Shown here in pieces: positions 62,169-64,000 of a stretch of 64,000 nucleotides of DNA. This DNA is from Bacteriovoracaceae bacterium (GTDB lineage Bacteria; Bdellovibrionota; Bacteriovoracia; Bacteriovoracales; Bacteriovoracaceae): positions 28,905 through 92,904 of the forward strand of contig JARXAH010000016.1 in assembly GCA_029865945.1 (NCBI GenBank). Reading direction: 5' to 3'. Position 1 is the stretch's first letter. The number at the start of each line of letters is the position of its first letter. A program made the translations under genes and the position numbers. The notes under the pieces were generated by a model that had not been told where the DNA came from, searched no databases, and saw only the letters and a program-made list of their open reading frames with translations.

Positions 62169-63830
62169 ATGGTAAAATACATTATTTTCTTATTTTTCAT
62201 TTTTTTCATCCAAAATGTGTTTTCACAAGACGGCGTCAGTGACGACAAAGTTGAAATGGTCTTTTACCATTGGGGAGATTTGAAAAGACTTCCTGTCCTT
62301 GGCAAGGCCGTCAATTCTTCAAACAATCAATTAAAGAGAGATGAAAATTATGGAGTTGATGGCTTTGGTAGGCCATTAATTCCCGTTGAGTTAGACGATT
62401 TCAAGTGCGGCCCAGTCCCTGGTTGTGCTGTTGAAAATTCATTTCCTGAATTAAGAAAACTAAATCTTCGGCCAATTTTTTCGTGGACTAATCCAGTTAC
62501 ATCTTATGGATATAATAGGTTTGAGCTTTATGGAAAAGCTCTGTTTAAGTTAAAAGTAAAATCACCTAAAGTGGTAACAATCCATAGTGATCGCGAAAGT
62601 TCTTTTTCTCCTGCTGAAGAACCGGATTTATTTAAAGAGTGTAACGTCATTCACCATACTTATGATTATGGAATTAAATTTGAAGAATATCTTGTATTGG
62701 GAAATGCAGAAATTGAAGTCGTGGCAGATCCCTTTGTAGTTTGGGAAATTATAAGTAAAGAAGTCATCTATTTGCAAAAGTTTTTAAGTGAGAATAAAGA
62801 AAATAAGGAAGCATTTGCTTACACCCTAGATGAACATTTTCGAAAAAAAGGACAAGATTACAAAGACCATTTATTCAATGTAGAAAGTTTACCAGAAACA
62901 ATTAATTTTTTATCTAGCCAGGAAAATCATCATCAAAGAATTTTACATACGCCTCTTAATCTTTACCTTAGAAAAGAGAATATAATTTCTGGGATTAAGG
63001 TCATCAAAAAATTCATCCCACATAGTAGTTCTGAAATGGAGCAGTTGATTGAAAGAACTTATGAAATTAAATCCCATCCATTAAATGAAGTCACGTCGCG
63101 ATTTTTATTCAATGAAAGTGATAGCTTGTATTGGAAAATTGCTTACTTTCTGAATTCTGATAGAAAAATTTCTTTAAGTGAGTACAAAAAAATATTTGAT
63201 ATAATTTCGAGTAGTACAAAAGAAGTCTTTGATCTTCTTGTTCCTTACACTCAATTAATTAAGAATAAATCACTTACTCAAAGTGAAATCAACTCACTTT
63301 TGATATACGAGGCGAAAAGAATCGCAGTCGATCCTCAAAGAGAAATTTATGTTTGGAGTATTTTTGACTTATTTCCGTCTGACCAAGTTGGGACAGAAAA
63401 TAAAATTATTGCATATCTTGCGGAAATAGAAGAATTAGAACAACACATTTTTTTTATGAATTTTTTCTTTAGAAACTTAATCGTATCATCTCACGTCAAT
63501 ATCCTTCAGGCGGAATATTTAATTTTAAAAAGTAAATTTCCAGATAAGGCAAAAGAAATTCTTCATGCGACCATTGAAAAACTATTTCCTAATAACTTGA
63601 TTCATACGTTTGGTTTGTTGATGTTCACGTCCTTGGAAAATAAGCGAAATGGAATAAGTGACTCATCAATCATTATTATCTCTGACATCCTTGATTACCT
63701 TAAAGGCTCATCTGATTCAGAAAAACTAAAGCTCTCAATCATGTTTTCTAGACTATTAAACATTCTTCAAAGCTCTTCATCATTGGATCCCAATGCTTGT
63801 AATATATTTCTTGAAGCACTCTACTCCTAG
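62169..63830 (+). CDS. Secreted protein, tandem paralogue 2, unknown function
   Basis: The roughly 553-residue protein starts at the ATG at 62169, which follows its own promoter and begins the signal peptide (IIFLFFIFFIQNVFSQDG); an in-frame upstream start at 62109 would add 20 unlikely residues. It keeps the CGP...C pair, LRPIFSWTNPVTSYGY, IHHTYDYGIKFEEYLVLG and the C-terminal LFNVESLPETINFLSSQENHHQ block of its neighbour. The pair is a tandem duplication with divergence. No family was recognised. The last 170 nt of the window contain no gene. Confidence 0.6.
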   Translation: MVKYIIFLFFIFFIQNVFSQDGVSDDKVEMVFYHWGDLKRLPVLGKAVNSSNNQLKRDENYGVDGFGRPLIPVELDDFKCGPVPGCAVENSFPELRKLNLRPIFSWTNPVTSYGYNRFELYGKALFKLKVKSPKVVTIHSDRESSFSPAEEPDLFKECNVIHHTYDYGIKFEEYLVLGNAEIEVVADPFVVWEIISKEVIYLQKFLSENKENKEAFAYTLDEHFRKKGQDYKDHLFNVESLPETINFLSSQENHHQRILHTPLNLYLRKENIISGIKVIKKFIPHSSSEMEQLIERTYEIKSHPLNEVTSRFLFNESDSLYWKIAYFLNSDRKISLSEYKKIFDIISSSTKEVFDLLVPYTQLIKNKSLTQSEINSLLIYEAKRIAVDPQREIYVWSIFDLFPSDQVGTENKIIAYLAEIEELEQHIFFMNFFFRNLIVSSHVNILQAEYLILKSKFPDKAKEILHATIEKLFPNNLIHTFGLLMFTSLENKRNGISDSSIIIISDILDYLKGSSDSEKLKLSIMFSRLLNILQSSSSLDPNACNIFLEALYS

Positions 63831-64000
63831 GCGAAATTAAGATTAATTTGTGATCTGTGAAATATAGATCGTAACGAAAATAATTTCAGCTAAGATAGAG
63901 TTTTGAGTTATCGCATCGCTTAAATATTCCGCGAATTTTTTTGGAATCCATCGACATATTTTTTAATTTTTTCTTCGTTAACTTCTTGAGACCTTTCAAC

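Noticed and set aside
1..64000. tRNA, rRNA or insertion-sequence genes
   Set aside because: I found no cloverleaf-like stretch, rRNA signature or transposase motif; a covariance-model scan would be needed to exclude small RNAs.

Overview
This window is about 64 kb of AT-rich bacterial chromosome. It mixes conserved housekeeping operons with a large accessory region. I infer a Bdellovibrionota-like bacterium, possibly a Bacteriovorax/Peredibacter relative. The reasons are a CdnL/CarD regulator, a bacterial mevalonate operon, an Rsm22-type methyltransferase, many lipoproteins and secreted repeat proteins, and metzincin-like secreted enzymes. No rRNA or tRNA was seen, so the placement is inference only.

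Layout. 1-6957 (+): sucC end, sucD, ndk, a CdnL/CarD regulator, gltX overlapping cysS, and a cryptochrome/photolyase-family gene. 7037-12204 (-): an apparent four-gene operon consisting of a 26-codon ORF, a minimal LanM-type (lanthipeptide synthetase) dehydratase with its visible active-site residues intact but split by a one-base frameshift, a large MFS-transporter/peptide-binding-protein fusion, and a sensor histidine kinase. It looks like an undescribed RiPP-type system and is the most interesting locus here. 12738-33521: an accessory island. It holds two DoxX-like membrane proteins, six AAA/DUF4143 ATPases in three paralogous pairs, HigBA-like and HEPN-MNT toxin-antitoxin modules, orphan antitoxin-like regulators, a Fic protein, gene fragments, and very large low-complexity secreted proteins.

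33648-45017: secreted and envelope proteins. These include two metzincin-motif proteins, lipoproteins, an RPDVQ-repeat protein, an M15 peptidase and a hotdog thioesterase. 45026-53304: sfsA with a NadD-like gene, citrate synthase with an Rsm22-like methyltransferase, an outer-membrane barrel candidate, and a YciA-like thioesterase operon. 53438-59604 (+): a tightly packed mevalonate operon (RsmI-like methylase, type 2 IPP isomerase, HMG-CoA reductase, GYDIA-type GHMP kinase, diphosphomevalonate decarboxylase, mevalonate kinase). HMG-CoA synthase is not in the window. 60246-63830 (+): two tandem paralogous secreted proteins of unknown function.

A recurring regulatory pattern runs through the accessory genes. 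A -35/-10 promoter with a 17-18 nt spacer ends only 5-9 nt before the ATG, with no Shine-Dalgarno sequence. At least eight genes therefore look leaderless. Two of these promoters carry strong palindromes over the -35 element. Three genes (the LanM-like gene, one ATPase and the RelE-like toxin) each appear to miss a single base, two of them in T-runs. They may be real decay or base-calling deletions.
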